A program made the position numbers and the translations under genes. 64,000 nucleotides of DNA, taken from assembly GCF_011492965.1 (NCBI RefSeq), contig NZ_CP045121.1, positions 124,001 to 188,000 of the forward strand. The letters are read 5' to 3'. The notes beneath the pieces are model-generated. The model had not been told where the DNA came from. It searched no databases and saw only the letters and a list, made by a program, of their open reading frames with translations. Shown one piece after another: positions 43,095 to 50,429 of the stretch; position 1 is the first letter of the stretch; every line of letters begins with the position of its first letter. The DNA comes from Rubrobacter marinus. Lineage in GTDB: Bacteria; Actinomycetota; Rubrobacteria; Rubrobacterales; Rubrobacteraceae.

Positions 43095-44333
43095 TTGGTT
43101 CTGGGCAGGAGGACGTTCGACGTCGAGGCGGTACGGGAGGAGTTTCCGGCGCTCGGGCGCAGGTACAACGGCCGCCGCGTGGCGTACCTCGACGGGCCCG
43201 GGGGCTCGCAGGTCGTGCGCGGGGCGATCGAGGCCGTCGCCGGGTACATGACGCGCGGCGGGGCGAACCTGCACGGCGCCTTCGTCACGAGCAGGGAGAC
43301 GGAGGAGATCATCGCCGGCGCCCGCGCCGCCTCGGCCGCGTTCCTCGGGGCCGAGCCCGACGAGGTCGCCTTCGGCCACAATATGACCACGCTGACCCTC
43401 GCGATCTCCCGCGCCCTCTCGAAGGGATGGGACGGGAACACCGAGGTCGTGGTCACGGAGATCGACCACCGCGCCAACGTCGACCCCTGGACCCTCGCCG
43501 CCGCCGACAGGGGCACGAGCGTCCGCTGGATCCCCGTGGACGCCGAGACGCTGACCCTCGATCTCACGAACCTCGACGAGCTCGTAAACGAGCGCACGAA
43601 GCTCGTCGCCGTCAACCTCGCCTCGAACGCCGTCGGCACCGTCAACGACGTGGCCAGAATCTCCGAACGCGCCCGCGAGGTCGGGGCCGTCGTGGCGGTG
43701 GACGCCGTCCACGCCGCCGCGCACATCCCCATCGACCGCGACGCCTTGGGCGCCGACGTCCTGACCTGCTCGGCCTACAAATTCTTCGGCCCGCACGTCG
43801 GCGTAACGGCCATCCGGCGCGACCTCTTCGAGACGCTCGCCCCCTACAAGCTCGCCCCCGGCCCGAGCCACGCCCCGGACAAGCTCGAGACGGGCACCCA
43901 GAACCACGAGGGCCTCGCCGGGGTGGAGGCCGCCATCTCCTTCGTCTCGAGCCTGGGCGGCGGTACGACGCTGCGCGAGGGGATCGTGAGCGGGATGGAG
44001 GCCGTAGAAGCTTACGAGGCCGAGCTTGCGGCATCGGCGCGCGCCAGGCTTCGGGAGATGCCCGGCGTTACCCTCTACGCCTCCCCGGACGGCGTCCGAA
44101 AAACGCCGACGATCGCCCTCCGGCTGGAGGGCCGGAGCCCCCTGGAGGTCTGCGAGCACATGTCCGAGCGGGGCATCTTTGTAGCCGGCGGCGACTTCTA
44201 CGCGACCACCCTCGCCGGCAAGCTCGGCCTCGACGGTAGCGGCGGCTTCGTCCGCGCCGGCCTCGCCCCGTACAACACCGCCGAGGAGGTGGACGCCTTC
44301 CTCGACGCCCTCGAGGAGCTTGCGGTCCCCTAG
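43095..44333 (+). CDS. Cysteine desulfurase-like aminotransferase (class V)
   Basis: 412 aa from TTG 43095. PLP enzyme of the TIGR01976-type cysteine-desulfurase-like family. The PLP lysine is in VLTCSAYKFFGPHVGV; cofactor contacts are in FGHNMTTLTLAISRAL, VTEIDHRANVDPW and VAVDAVHAAAHIPID. The N-terminus (FPALGRRYNGRRVAYLDGPG) is typical of the family. A catalytic cysteine loop like that of IscS/SufS is not obvious, so the sulfur-transfer role is uncertain and related activities (selenocysteine lyase, aminotransferase) are possible. No isc or suf genes are nearby. Confidence 0.88.
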   Translation: MVLGRRTFDVEAVREEFPALGRRYNGRRVAYLDGPGGSQVVRGAIEAVAGYMTRGGANLHGAFVTSRETEEIIAGARAASAAFLGAEPDEVAFGHNMTTLTLAISRALSKGWDGNTEVVVTEIDHRANVDPWTLAAADRGTSVRWIPVDAETLTLDLTNLDELVNERTKLVAVNLASNAVGTVNDVARISERAREVGAVVAVDAVHAAAHIPIDRDALGADVLTCSAYKFFGPHVGVTAIRRDLFETLAPYKLAPGPSHAPDKLETGTQNHEGLAGVEAAISFVSSLGGGTTLREGIVSGMEAVEAYEAELAASARARLREMPGVTLYASPDGVRKTPTIALRLEGRSPLEVCEHMSERGIFVAGGDFYATTLAGKLGLDGSGGFVRAGLAPYNTAEEVDAFLDALEELAVP

Positions 44334-44388
44334 CCGCCCCGCCGCTCGGTGGCGTCGCCTCCGCCGTGCGGGACGCGCGGCACGGAGC

Positions 44389-45270
44389 TTATCGACCGGC
44401 CGGTCGCCCGCCTACCTTCCCGACCACCTCCGCCGCGAGCTCGACGCCCCCTCGCAGGGCCTCCTCCGGGCCCTTCCCCCGCAGCCAGGCCGCGAGGAAG
44501 CCCGCGCAGGCCGCGTCGCCCGCCCCGGTGGTGTCCACCACGCGCGCCGGAGATGCGGGGACGCGAACCCGCTCGCCGCCGGCCCCGGCGTATGCCGCGC
44601 CCCCCGCTCCGAGCTTGAGGACCACGTTCGCGTAGTGGCGGAGCAGCGTATTCAAGATTTGGTCCTCCTCCGTCGTCCCCGCGAGCACGGCGCCCTCGGC
44701 CCGGTTCGGGAACGCGAGATCCACGCCCGTGGTCCACCCGAGAAACTCCTCCGGGCCCAGGGCTTCGAGGAGCGTCGTGGAGGAGGGGTCCACGGAGGTT
44801 GTCATGCCGTTCGCGCGCGCCCGTTCGAGGGCGGCGAGGGCCGCCTCCCTGCGGGCGCCGCCGGAGAAGAGGTAGCCCGAGAGGTGGAGGTGTCCGCCGG
44901 GGCCGAACAGGTCTTCCGGCAGGTCCTCGGGGGACAGGTTCTCGCCCGCGCCCCTGTACGTGATCAGGGTCCGCTCCCCGTCCCCGTCGACGAGCGCGAC
45001 CACCTTCCCCGTTTCTACCCCCTTATCCCGCGCCAGGCGGGCGACGACGCCGTCCCGCGCGAGCTCCTCGGCGAGCAGCCGCCCCAGCGGGTCGTCCCCG
45101 ACGCGGGCGACGAAGGCGGTCTCCGCGCCGAGGCGGGCGAGCCAGGCCGCGGTGTTCGCCCCCGAGCCGCCGGGCTGGGCGTGGACCGGGGCGAAGAAGT
45201 CCGTGCCGAAGGCGAGGGGGCCGTCGAAGCGCGCGAGCACGTCGTAGATCAGGTCGCCCACGACCACCAC
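44389..45270 (-). CDS. psuK: PfkB-family sugar kinase, probable pseudouridine kinase
   Basis: 293 aa, GTG 45270. Ribokinase-type fold: N-terminal VVVGDLIYDVLARF, substrate-lid glycines QPGGSGANTAAWLARLGAET, and the C-terminal signature VVDTTGAGDAACAGFLAAWL with the catalytic Asp in DTTGAGD. The substrate cannot be read from the sequence alone. The gene directly follows psuG (19 nt), and PsuK normally phosphorylates pseudouridine to give the PsuG substrate, so pseudouridine is the best guess. Confidence 0.85.
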   Translation of the reverse strand: MVVVGDLIYDVLARFDGPLAFGTDFFAPVHAQPGGSGANTAAWLARLGAETAFVARVGDDPLGRLLAEELARDGVVARLARDKGVETGKVVALVDGDGERTLITYRGAGENLSPEDLPEDLFGPGGHLHLSGYLFSGGARREAALAALERARANGMTTSVDPSSTTLLEALGPEEFLGWTTGVDLAFPNRAEGAVLAGTTEEDQILNTLLRHYANVVLKLGAGGAAYAGAGGERVRVPASPARVVDTTGAGDAACAGFLAAWLRGKGPEEALRGGVELAAEVVGKVGGRPAGR

Positions 45271-45289
45271 CTGGGGCGCTCTCAGGACC

Positions 45290-46201
45290 CTACCCGCCTT
45301 CGAGCGCCGCCAGGGCAGCGGCTATGCGGGCGGCGAGACGGGCGTTGTTCAGGATGATCCTCTTGTTGACCTCCAGGCTCTCCCCGCCGGTCTCCTCGCG
45401 GAACCTGCTGAGAAGGAACGGCGTGACCTCCTTGCCGCGCACGCCTCCTTCGCGGAGGCCTTCGAGCCCGGAGCGCAGGGCCTTCTCGTGCAGGACCGGG
45501 TCGAGCTGCTCCGCCTCCGGGAGGGGGTTCGCGACGAGCATCCCGCCCGTCCCCAGGTCTCCGAGGGCCCGAACGGCCCGGGCGGCCTCCTCCTCGCTCT
45601 CCAGGGACCAGTCGAGAGGGCAGCCGGAGTTCGTCAGGTAGAAGCCGGGGAAGCGCGTGGTGCGAAAGCCCGCTACCGGCACGCCGAGCGTCTCCAGCGC
45701 CTCCAGCGTCGCCGGCACGTCGAGGATGGACTTGACCCCCGCGCAGACGACGGCGACCGGCGTCCGGGCCAGTTCGGCGAGGTCGGCCGAGACGTCCCAC
45801 GAGTCGCGCGCCCCGCGGTGCACCCCGCCGAGGCCCCCGGTGGCGAAGATCCTCACGCCGGCCCTCGCGGCCAGGAACGCCGTCGCGGCGACCGTCGTCG
45901 CGCCGTGGCTCCCCTTCGCGGAGGCGAACGGCAGGTCCCGCGTCGAGAGCTTCGGGATGTCGTCCTCGTAGGCCAAGGTCTCCAGGTCCCCCTCGCCGAG
46001 ACCGACCCTCGGGACGCCCCCGATCACGCCGACCGTCGCGGGGACCGCGCCCTCCTCGCGGACGATCCCCTCGGCCTCGAGGGCGAGCGCGAGGTTGTCC
46101 GGGCGGGGGAGGCCGTGCGAGATCAGGGTGGACTCCAGCGCCACCACCGCCCCGCCCCGCGCGAGCGCGCCCGCGACCTCCTCCCGGACCTCCACGCCCA
46201 A
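45290..46201 (-). CDS. psuG: Pseudouridine-5'-phosphate glycosidase
   Basis: 303 aa, TTG 46201 (GTG 46195 possible). Cleaves the C-C glycosidic bond of pseudouridine 5'-phosphate to uracil and ribose 5-phosphate. Family motifs are [54 protein letters not shown] with the Schiff-base lysine region, [12 protein letters not shown] and [11 protein letters not shown]. The C-terminus ([19 protein letters not shown]) is also characteristic. With the kinase downstream it forms a complete pseudouridine salvage route. Confidence 0.96.
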   Translation of the reverse strand: MGVEVREEVAGALARGGAVVALESTLISHGLPRPDNLALALEAEGIVREEGAVPATVGVIGGVPRVGLGEGDLETLAYEDDIPKLSTRDLPFASAKGSHGATTVAATAFLAARAGVRIFATGGLGGVHRGARDSWDVSADLAELARTPVAVVCAGVKSILDVPATLEALETLGVPVAGFRTTRFPGFYLTNSGCPLDWSLESEEEAARAVRALGDLGTGGMLVANPLPEAEQLDPVLHEKALRSGLEGLREGGVRGKEVTPFLLSRFREETGGESLEVNKRIILNNARLAARIAAALAALEGG

Positions 46202-46214
46202 GCCGCCCCTACCT

Positions 46215-46484
46215 CTAACGGTTCGGTGAGATCTGGATCTTCACGCGCTCGACGCTCGACCAGGGGAGGAACTCGTACCCCCCCGGATCCCCGCTCGGGT
46301 CGCGAACGTCCAGCAGGATCCCGGCCGCGTCCCGGTCGCAGACGTAGCCCGAGACGTCGTAGCCGCTCCTGACGGTCACCGAGACGAAGCCGCCGCGCCC
46401 GAAGGCCTCCCCCAGCTCCGGGCTCCCGCTCCGCAGCCCTTGAGCATCGCCCCTGGAGCTCTCCTTGAACGTCTCCCTGTCCAA
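46215..46484 (-). CDS. Small hypothetical protein with an Sm-like beta pattern
   Basis: 89 aa, TTG 46484 behind GGAGAGG. After a hydrophilic N-terminus comes [20 protein letters not shown], then [12 protein letters not shown] and [15 protein letters not shown]. The strand order and the PWSSV end resemble an Sm/LSm-like or similar small barrel. The protein at 57642-57954 ends with the same YxxxPWSSI pattern, so the two are probable paralogues. It is 13 nt upstream of psuG and likely co-transcribed. Function not recognised. Confidence 0.6.
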   Translation of the reverse strand: MDRETFKESSRGDAQGLRSGSPELGEAFGRGGFVSVTVRSGYDVSGYVCDRDAAGILLDVRDPSGDPGGYEFLPWSSVERVKIQISPNR

Positions 46485-46569
46485 CGCGCCTCTCCTCTTC
46501 GGTCGTCGTCCCCCGGCACAGCCCGGAGCCCCCGCAATACTACCCCGGATTCCGCCCCCGACGCGCCGC

Positions 46570-47508
46570 CTAGCGCCCCCTGAACCAGGCGACGGTGCGG
46601 GCGACGGCCTCCTCGTGCGGGGTCGCCTCGAAGGGGCCGAAGACGCGCCGGTACTTGGAGGCGTCGGCGGCGAAGGGCTCCTCGAACTGGTACGCGGTCT
46701 CGACGAGCTCGCGGAGGAAGGGCGAGAAGACGCCGAGAAAGCGCAGGACCGTCGTCGAGGTCACGCTCGTCTTCGCCGGTCTGCCTGCCTCGGCGAAGAC
46801 GAGCTCCAGAAAGCGACGGCCCGTGATCGGGGCTTCGGCCGGCAAATGCCAGACCTCGCCGTCGGCCTCCTCGCTCTCCCCCAGGGTGACGAGCGCCCGG
46901 GCCATGTCGGGCAGGTAGTTGAACTGGTGGGGCACGTCGAGGGAGGCGGGCCACCGCACCGTCTTCCCGTTCAGAGCCGCCGCGAAGACGGTCTCGCCGG
47001 CGATGGTACCCGTCCCCCCGGGGCCGTAGTAGTCCGAAGAGCGGCCGATGGCGGCGCGCACCCTGCCGGAGCGGTGGGCGTCGAGCAGCCCTTCGGCCAT
47101 TATGGCGCGGACCCTGCCCTTCTTGCCGCTCGCCCGCTGCGGGGTCTTCTCCGTCATGGGTTGGGGGCTGCCGGCGCCGTACATGTAGAGGTTGTCGGCG
47201 AAGACGAGCTTGGCCCCCGCCCGCGCGGCGCCCTCGATCACGGCGTCGGTCATGGGGGGAAACTCCTCGCGCCACCGCGTGTAGGCGGGCTGGGCGGCGT
47301 GGTAGACGACTGCGGCCCCCGCCGAAGCGGCCCGGGCGCCCTCCGGGGTCGAGACGTCGGCCCGGAAGCCTTCGGCGCCATCGGGGGCACCGCCTCCGCG
47401 GCTGACGGCTCGCACCCGACGACCGCGCCCCACAAGCTCCGAGACGATGGCCGAGCCCGTGCCGCCGCTCGCGCCGAGGACGACGTGCAGCCCTTCGTGG
47501 TCGGTCAT
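46570..47508 (-). CDS. NAD(P)-dependent epimerase/dehydratase-like protein (extended/atypical SDR)
   Basis: 312 aa, ATG 47508 overlapping the cupin stop in an ATGA junction. The Rossmann motif is VVLGASGGTGSAIVSEL (GxxGxxG). The usual catalytic YxxxK is altered: the equivalent region reads FADNLYMYGAGSPQPM, where Tyr is present but Lys is not. Further segments VRAAIGRSSDYYGPGGTG, FNYLPDMARALVTLGE and EVWHLPAEAPITGRRFLELV match NmrA/epimerase-like proteins. It may act as a redox sensor or dehydratase and not as a classic epimerase. Last gene of the MerR-linked operon. Confidence 0.82.
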   Translation of the reverse strand: MTDHEGLHVVLGASGGTGSAIVSELVGRGRRVRAVSRGGGAPDGAEGFRADVSTPEGARAASAGAAVVYHAAQPAYTRWREEFPPMTDAVIEGAARAGAKLVFADNLYMYGAGSPQPMTEKTPQRASGKKGRVRAIMAEGLLDAHRSGRVRAAIGRSSDYYGPGGTGTIAGETVFAAALNGKTVRWPASLDVPHQFNYLPDMARALVTLGESEEADGEVWHLPAEAPITGRRFLELVFAEAGRPAKTSVTSTTVLRFLGVFSPFLRELVETAYQFEEPFAADASKYRRVFGPFEATPHEEAVARTVAWFRGR

Positions 47509-48086
47509 GCCGGCCCCCTTCCGTCGTTCGTTGGTCCGTCGCCGTAATCGGGGTAACTGGCCCGGTAGCCGAGCAGGCGGCCGAGGAGCGCCAGCGGCGG
47601 CAGGAGCAGCTTCTGCAAGGGGATCGGGGGACCGGCGAGCCAGTTCTCGTACTCGACCGCTATGGGGGCCATCATGAGGGGGCTGGGGACGCGGTCCCGG
47701 ACGAGGAGGCCGTCCCGCTGCAGGCCGAAGACCGTCTCGAAGAACCCCTCCGAGTTCAGGGCCGGCCGGAGCTCGACCACGTGGTGCAGCACCTCGCCCG
47801 TCCGGGTTGCGTTCCAGAACGTGTGGGGCGTGCCGGGCGGCACCACGACCTCCTCGCCCGCCTCCAGGACTCCCTCCTCTTCGCCCGACCGGACGCCCAT
47901 CCTCCCGGAGAGGACCACGAACCGCTCCTCCTGGCGGCCGTGGACGTGGGCCGGGACCGGTGCGTGGTCCGGCCGGACGAACTGCTCGAAGCGCAAGAGC
48001 TCGCCGTTCGTGTCGGCCGCCGTCTGCAAGAAGACGAGCTTCGTGTCGGGGCTCTCGATCTCCTTGCCGGCGTGGGCCACGGTCAC
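47505..48086 (-). CDS. Cupin-domain protein
   Basis: 193 aa, GTG 48086 overlapping the DUF4386 stop. The cupin barrel holds HAPVPAHVHGRQEERFVVLS (motif 1, metal ligands H-x-H and E) and EVVVPPGTPHTFWNATR (motif 2, His), so a metal site is likely. A C-terminal extension (ENWLAGPPIPLQKLLLPPLA) is hydrophobic and could bind membrane. Similar single-cupin proteins occur beside DUF4386 and epimerase genes in actinobacteria. No enzymatic activity is known. Confidence 0.86.
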   Translation of the reverse strand: MTVAHAGKEIESPDTKLVFLQTAADTNGELLRFEQFVRPDHAPVPAHVHGRQEERFVVLSGRMGVRSGEEEGVLEAGEEVVVPPGTPHTFWNATRTGEVLHHVVELRPALNSEGFFETVFGLQRDGLLVRDRVPSPLMMAPIAVEYENWLAGPPIPLQKLLLPPLALLGRLLGYRASYPDYGDGPTNDGRGPA

Positions 48087-48844
48087 GCCCCCCGGCGGAT
48101 GCGACGGAGGCGGAGCCCGAGTACGACGGCGAGGGCGAGCATCCAGATCAGGAGCACGTTCCCGCCGACGACCGCGAACAGCGACCCTACCTCCAGCCCG
48201 GCCACCGAGACGAGACCCGGGAGCAGCAGGGCGGCGGCCAGTAGACCAAGCCACCCCAGCCACCGCGGGAAGCGCCCCGAGCGCAGCATCGCCACCGAGG
48301 TCAGGCCCACCCACGCCGCACCCGTCAGCGCCACCCCCAGAAGCTCGCCGACCCCGCCGGCGTACTCGTTGAACGACGTGTAGGCCACCTCCACGGCCTC
48401 GCGGGTAGCGCCGCTCGTGGCGGGGTCGAGATAGACCTCCGCGAGCACCGGCATCAGGAAGAGCCAACGCACGATGCCGAGCGCCCTCGCGAGGGCGCTG
48501 ATCGCGCCCACCGCCGCCGCCACCGCCAGCAGCGGCGAGGAGGCCCCGCGCCGCCCGAGCGCGAAGTACAGCAGCACCGAGAGCGGGAGGATGAGCAGCG
48601 AGTACTCCAGGTAGGCGCCGTAGCCCAGTACCATCGCGCCCCTCTGCTCGGCCACGAGGGGCAGGTTCACGCTCGCCGGCTCGTCCAGCGACGACGGCCA
48701 GTTTATGGAGGAGCTCAGCACGAAGAACGCCGCGTACATCAACAGGGGCTCGAGGACGAGCAGTGCCACCGTCCACCGCAGCAGGCCGTTCCCCCTCCCC
48801 CCGGTCTCCTCACCCGCCCGGCTCGCCTCCGTCATCACCGTCAT
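48083..48844 (-). CDS. DUF4386 membrane protein
   Basis: 253 aa from ATG 48844, behind GAGGAGC. Six membrane helices: WTVALLVLEPLLMYAAFFVL, LEYSLLILPLSVLLYFALG, LAVAAAVGAISALARALGIV, VGELLGVALTGAAWVGLTSV, LGWLGLLAAALLLPGLVSV and VVGGNVLLIWMLALAVVLGL. The arrangement, including the conserved region AYTSFNEYAGGVGELLG between helices 3 and 4, is typical of DUF4386, whose function is unknown. In many actinobacteria this family sits next to regulator genes. Middle gene of the MerR-linked operon. Confidence 0.88.
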   Translation of the reverse strand: MTVMTEASRAGEETGGRGNGLLRWTVALLVLEPLLMYAAFFVLSSSINWPSSLDEPASVNLPLVAEQRGAMVLGYGAYLEYSLLILPLSVLLYFALGRRGASSPLLAVAAAVGAISALARALGIVRWLFLMPVLAEVYLDPATSGATREAVEVAYTSFNEYAGGVGELLGVALTGAAWVGLTSVAMLRSGRFPRWLGWLGLLAAALLLPGLVSVAGLEVGSLFAVVGGNVLLIWMLALAVVLGLRLRRIRRGA

Positions 48845-48891
48845 CCCGATGCTCCTCTCCCGCCGATCTTCGCCGTCCACGCGCCGGTCCC

Positions 48892-49344
48892 TCAGAACTC
48901 GGGTCGGAAGCCCGCCCGTTCGCACGCCTGGGCGGGCTCGTGGACCACGAGTGCCCGTCCCGAGAGCTCCCGCCAGTCCCACCGCTGCTGAAACACCTCG
49001 AAGCCGACCATCCCGGTCGTGCAGTTCACGTACAGGTCGACCACGTAGCCGTCCTTGAAGAAGCCCTCTTCGGTTACGTGGGCCGCCCCCCAGTCGATGG
49101 GTTCGCCGGTGTAGTCGGTGTAGGGCGGCTCGTCTCCGCCGCTCGTCCGGTCGAAGGAGAGCCCGTCGGCGACGAGCCCAGCCGCCAGCGCCGCCAGCAG
49201 CACGAACCCCGCCACCGCCAGCGCCCGGACCACCCACCTGCCGAACCTCGTGAACCGACCCCCTCGCTCACCTTGCCCGCCCTCGCCGTAACCGCCACCG
49301 CCAAGCTCCCTTCTCCCGCCTCCGACGATCCATTCTCCTCGCAC
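48892..49344 (-). CDS. Single-pass membrane protein with soluble C-terminal domain
   Basis: About 150 aa if GTG 49344 is used. A longer frame from TTG 49380 cannot be right because it would start inside the -35 box of the promoter. A glycine-rich N-terminus precedes one helix (VVRALAVAGFVLLAALAAGL) and an extracytoplasmic domain containing YTDYTGEPIDWGAAHVTEEG, YVVDLYVNCTTGMVGFEVFQ and a second cysteine near the end (AQACERAGF), which could form a disulfide. Not recognised. First gene after the MerR operator and 47 nt upstream of the DUF4386 gene. Confidence 0.6.
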   Translation of the reverse strand: MRGEWIVGGGRRELGGGGYGEGGQGERGGRFTRFGRWVVRALAVAGFVLLAALAAGLVADGLSFDRTSGGDEPPYTDYTGEPIDWGAAHVTEEGFFKDGYVVDLYVNCTTGMVGFEVFQQRWDWRELSGRALVVHEPAQACERAGFRPEF

Positions 49345-49349
49345 CACAA

Positions 49350-49380
49350 AGCATCGACCCTCACGCAGCGTGAGGGTCAA
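49350..49380 (-). promoter_or_regulatory. MerR-family operator-promoter (19-nt spacer)
   Basis: On the minus strand TTGACC (49375-49380) and GATGCT (49350-49355) are 19 nt apart. The spacer and flanks form a perfect palindrome GACCCTCACGC-N-GCGTGAGGGTC (49356-49378). A dyad lying between hexamers at an over-long 19-nt spacing is the hallmark of MerR-activated promoters; TipA-type sites have a similar CCTCACG/CGTGAGG dyad. The merR-type gene lies just upstream on the same strand. Confidence 0.8.
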
Positions 49381-49452
49381 GGGGTGAGGGAAATTTTTTG
49401 GAAACGCTTTCTAGGGCGCCGCGTTCGGTGTCTGGGGCCGGGGTCTCGCTCC

Positions 49453-50307
49453 CTAGATCCCCTGGACCGGCAGCTGGATCTCGACGAGGACCGAGCCGAC
49501 GTTGGAGGGGTCGGCGCGGAAGAGTTCGTTCTCGCGCCCGTAGAGGTGCAGCTCGCGGTACGGCCCGGCCGGCGCGTAGCCGTTGGCCCCGACCCAGGAG
49601 AAGAGCGCGGTGACCGCCTGCGGGATCTCCCACGCGCTGCCCCGGTGCACGACGCTCGCCATCTCCGGGACGGCGGGCAACTCGCGGAAGGTCAGCCCGT
49701 CCGCGCCGGGGGGCGTTTCGGGGGATGTGTCCACGGCCACGGCCGCCTCCATGTCTATGTCCCGGTCGAGGTACTCGACGGCATGGTAGAGGGCGTACTC
49801 CGGGTCCTTCGGCTGGATGCGGAGCCGCTCCAGCCCGTCGTAGAGCTCGTCGTAGAGGTCGCAGCGGCAGGCCGGCATGTCGTCGAGCGTCGGCACCGTC
49901 GCGCGGGTAGAAGCCACCGTCCGGGGCGCGGTCTTCTTCAGCACGACCTCGTAGGGTGACGGACGGCCTTCCCGCTCGATCTGCTTCAGGCGCGCCTCGA
50001 CCCGCATCAGGCGCGTCCGTCCCTCCGTGAGCTGGCGCTCGATCTCGGCCTGCTTGAGCATGAGCATCCCGCGCAGCTTCTCGGCGGGCACTTCGTCGGC
50101 GAGAACCTGCGAGATCTGGTCGAGCGAGAAGCCCAGGTCCTTCAGGGCCAGGATGCGGTTGAGGCGCGGCAGCTGCTCGACGGAGTAGAAGCGGTAGCCG
50201 GTCCAGTCGTCGATCCTGGCGGGCTTCAAGAGCCCACGCTCGTCGTAGTGGTGCAGCGTCCGCACCGACACCTGGCCGAGCTGCGAGAAGTCCCCGATCT
50301 TGAACAC
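49453..50307 (-). CDS. MerR-family activator with GyrI-like effector domain
   Basis: 284 aa from GTG 50307, behind GGGAGG. The N-terminal MerR winged helix is complete: FKIGDFSQLGQVSVRTLHHY, DERGLLKPARIDDWTGYRFY and LPRLNRILALKDLGFSLDQI. A coiled coil follows (ERQLTEGRTRLMRVEARLKQ). From about residue 130 a GyrI/BmrR-like ligand domain contains VLKKTAPRTVASTRATVPTL, FRELPAVPEMASVVHRGSAW and GPYRELHLYGRENEL. Such regulators (BmrR, BltR) bind lipophilic cations or drugs and untwist a 19-nt promoter, exactly the kind found at 49350-49380. It likely activates the four genes downstream. Confidence 0.93.
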   Translation of the reverse strand: MFKIGDFSQLGQVSVRTLHHYDERGLLKPARIDDWTGYRFYSVEQLPRLNRILALKDLGFSLDQISQVLADEVPAEKLRGMLMLKQAEIERQLTEGRTRLMRVEARLKQIEREGRPSPYEVVLKKTAPRTVASTRATVPTLDDMPACRCDLYDELYDGLERLRIQPKDPEYALYHAVEYLDRDIDMEAAVAVDTSPETPPGADGLTFRELPAVPEMASVVHRGSAWEIPQAVTALFSWVGANGYAPAGPYRELHLYGRENELFRADPSNVGSVLVEIQLPVQGI

Positions 50308-50395
50308 CAGCCACCTCCCGGCCGCAAGCCACTCTGTGTGCCGGACCCGACGTTGCACCCGCGTCTACGCACGGCGACGCCGGATGTTTCGGGGC

Positions 50396-50423
50396 TGACG
50401 GGTCGGGGATCGGGCCGTAGAAT
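50396..50423 (+). promoter_or_regulatory. Promoter of mutS, leaderless geometry
   Basis: CTGACG at 50396-50401, 16-nt spacer, TAGAAT at 50418-50423. The mutS ATG at 50430 is 7 nt after the -10 box, so the first transcribed base should be at or next to the start codon. No Shine-Dalgarno site is present. Confidence 0.5.
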
Positions 50424-50429
50424 ACCCGT

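Noticed and set aside
49380..49400. TTG 49380 as a start codon and the nearby T run as a terminator
   Set aside because: The TTG is the -35 box of the MerR-type promoter, and the T run is 17 nt from the palindrome, which better fits an operator.
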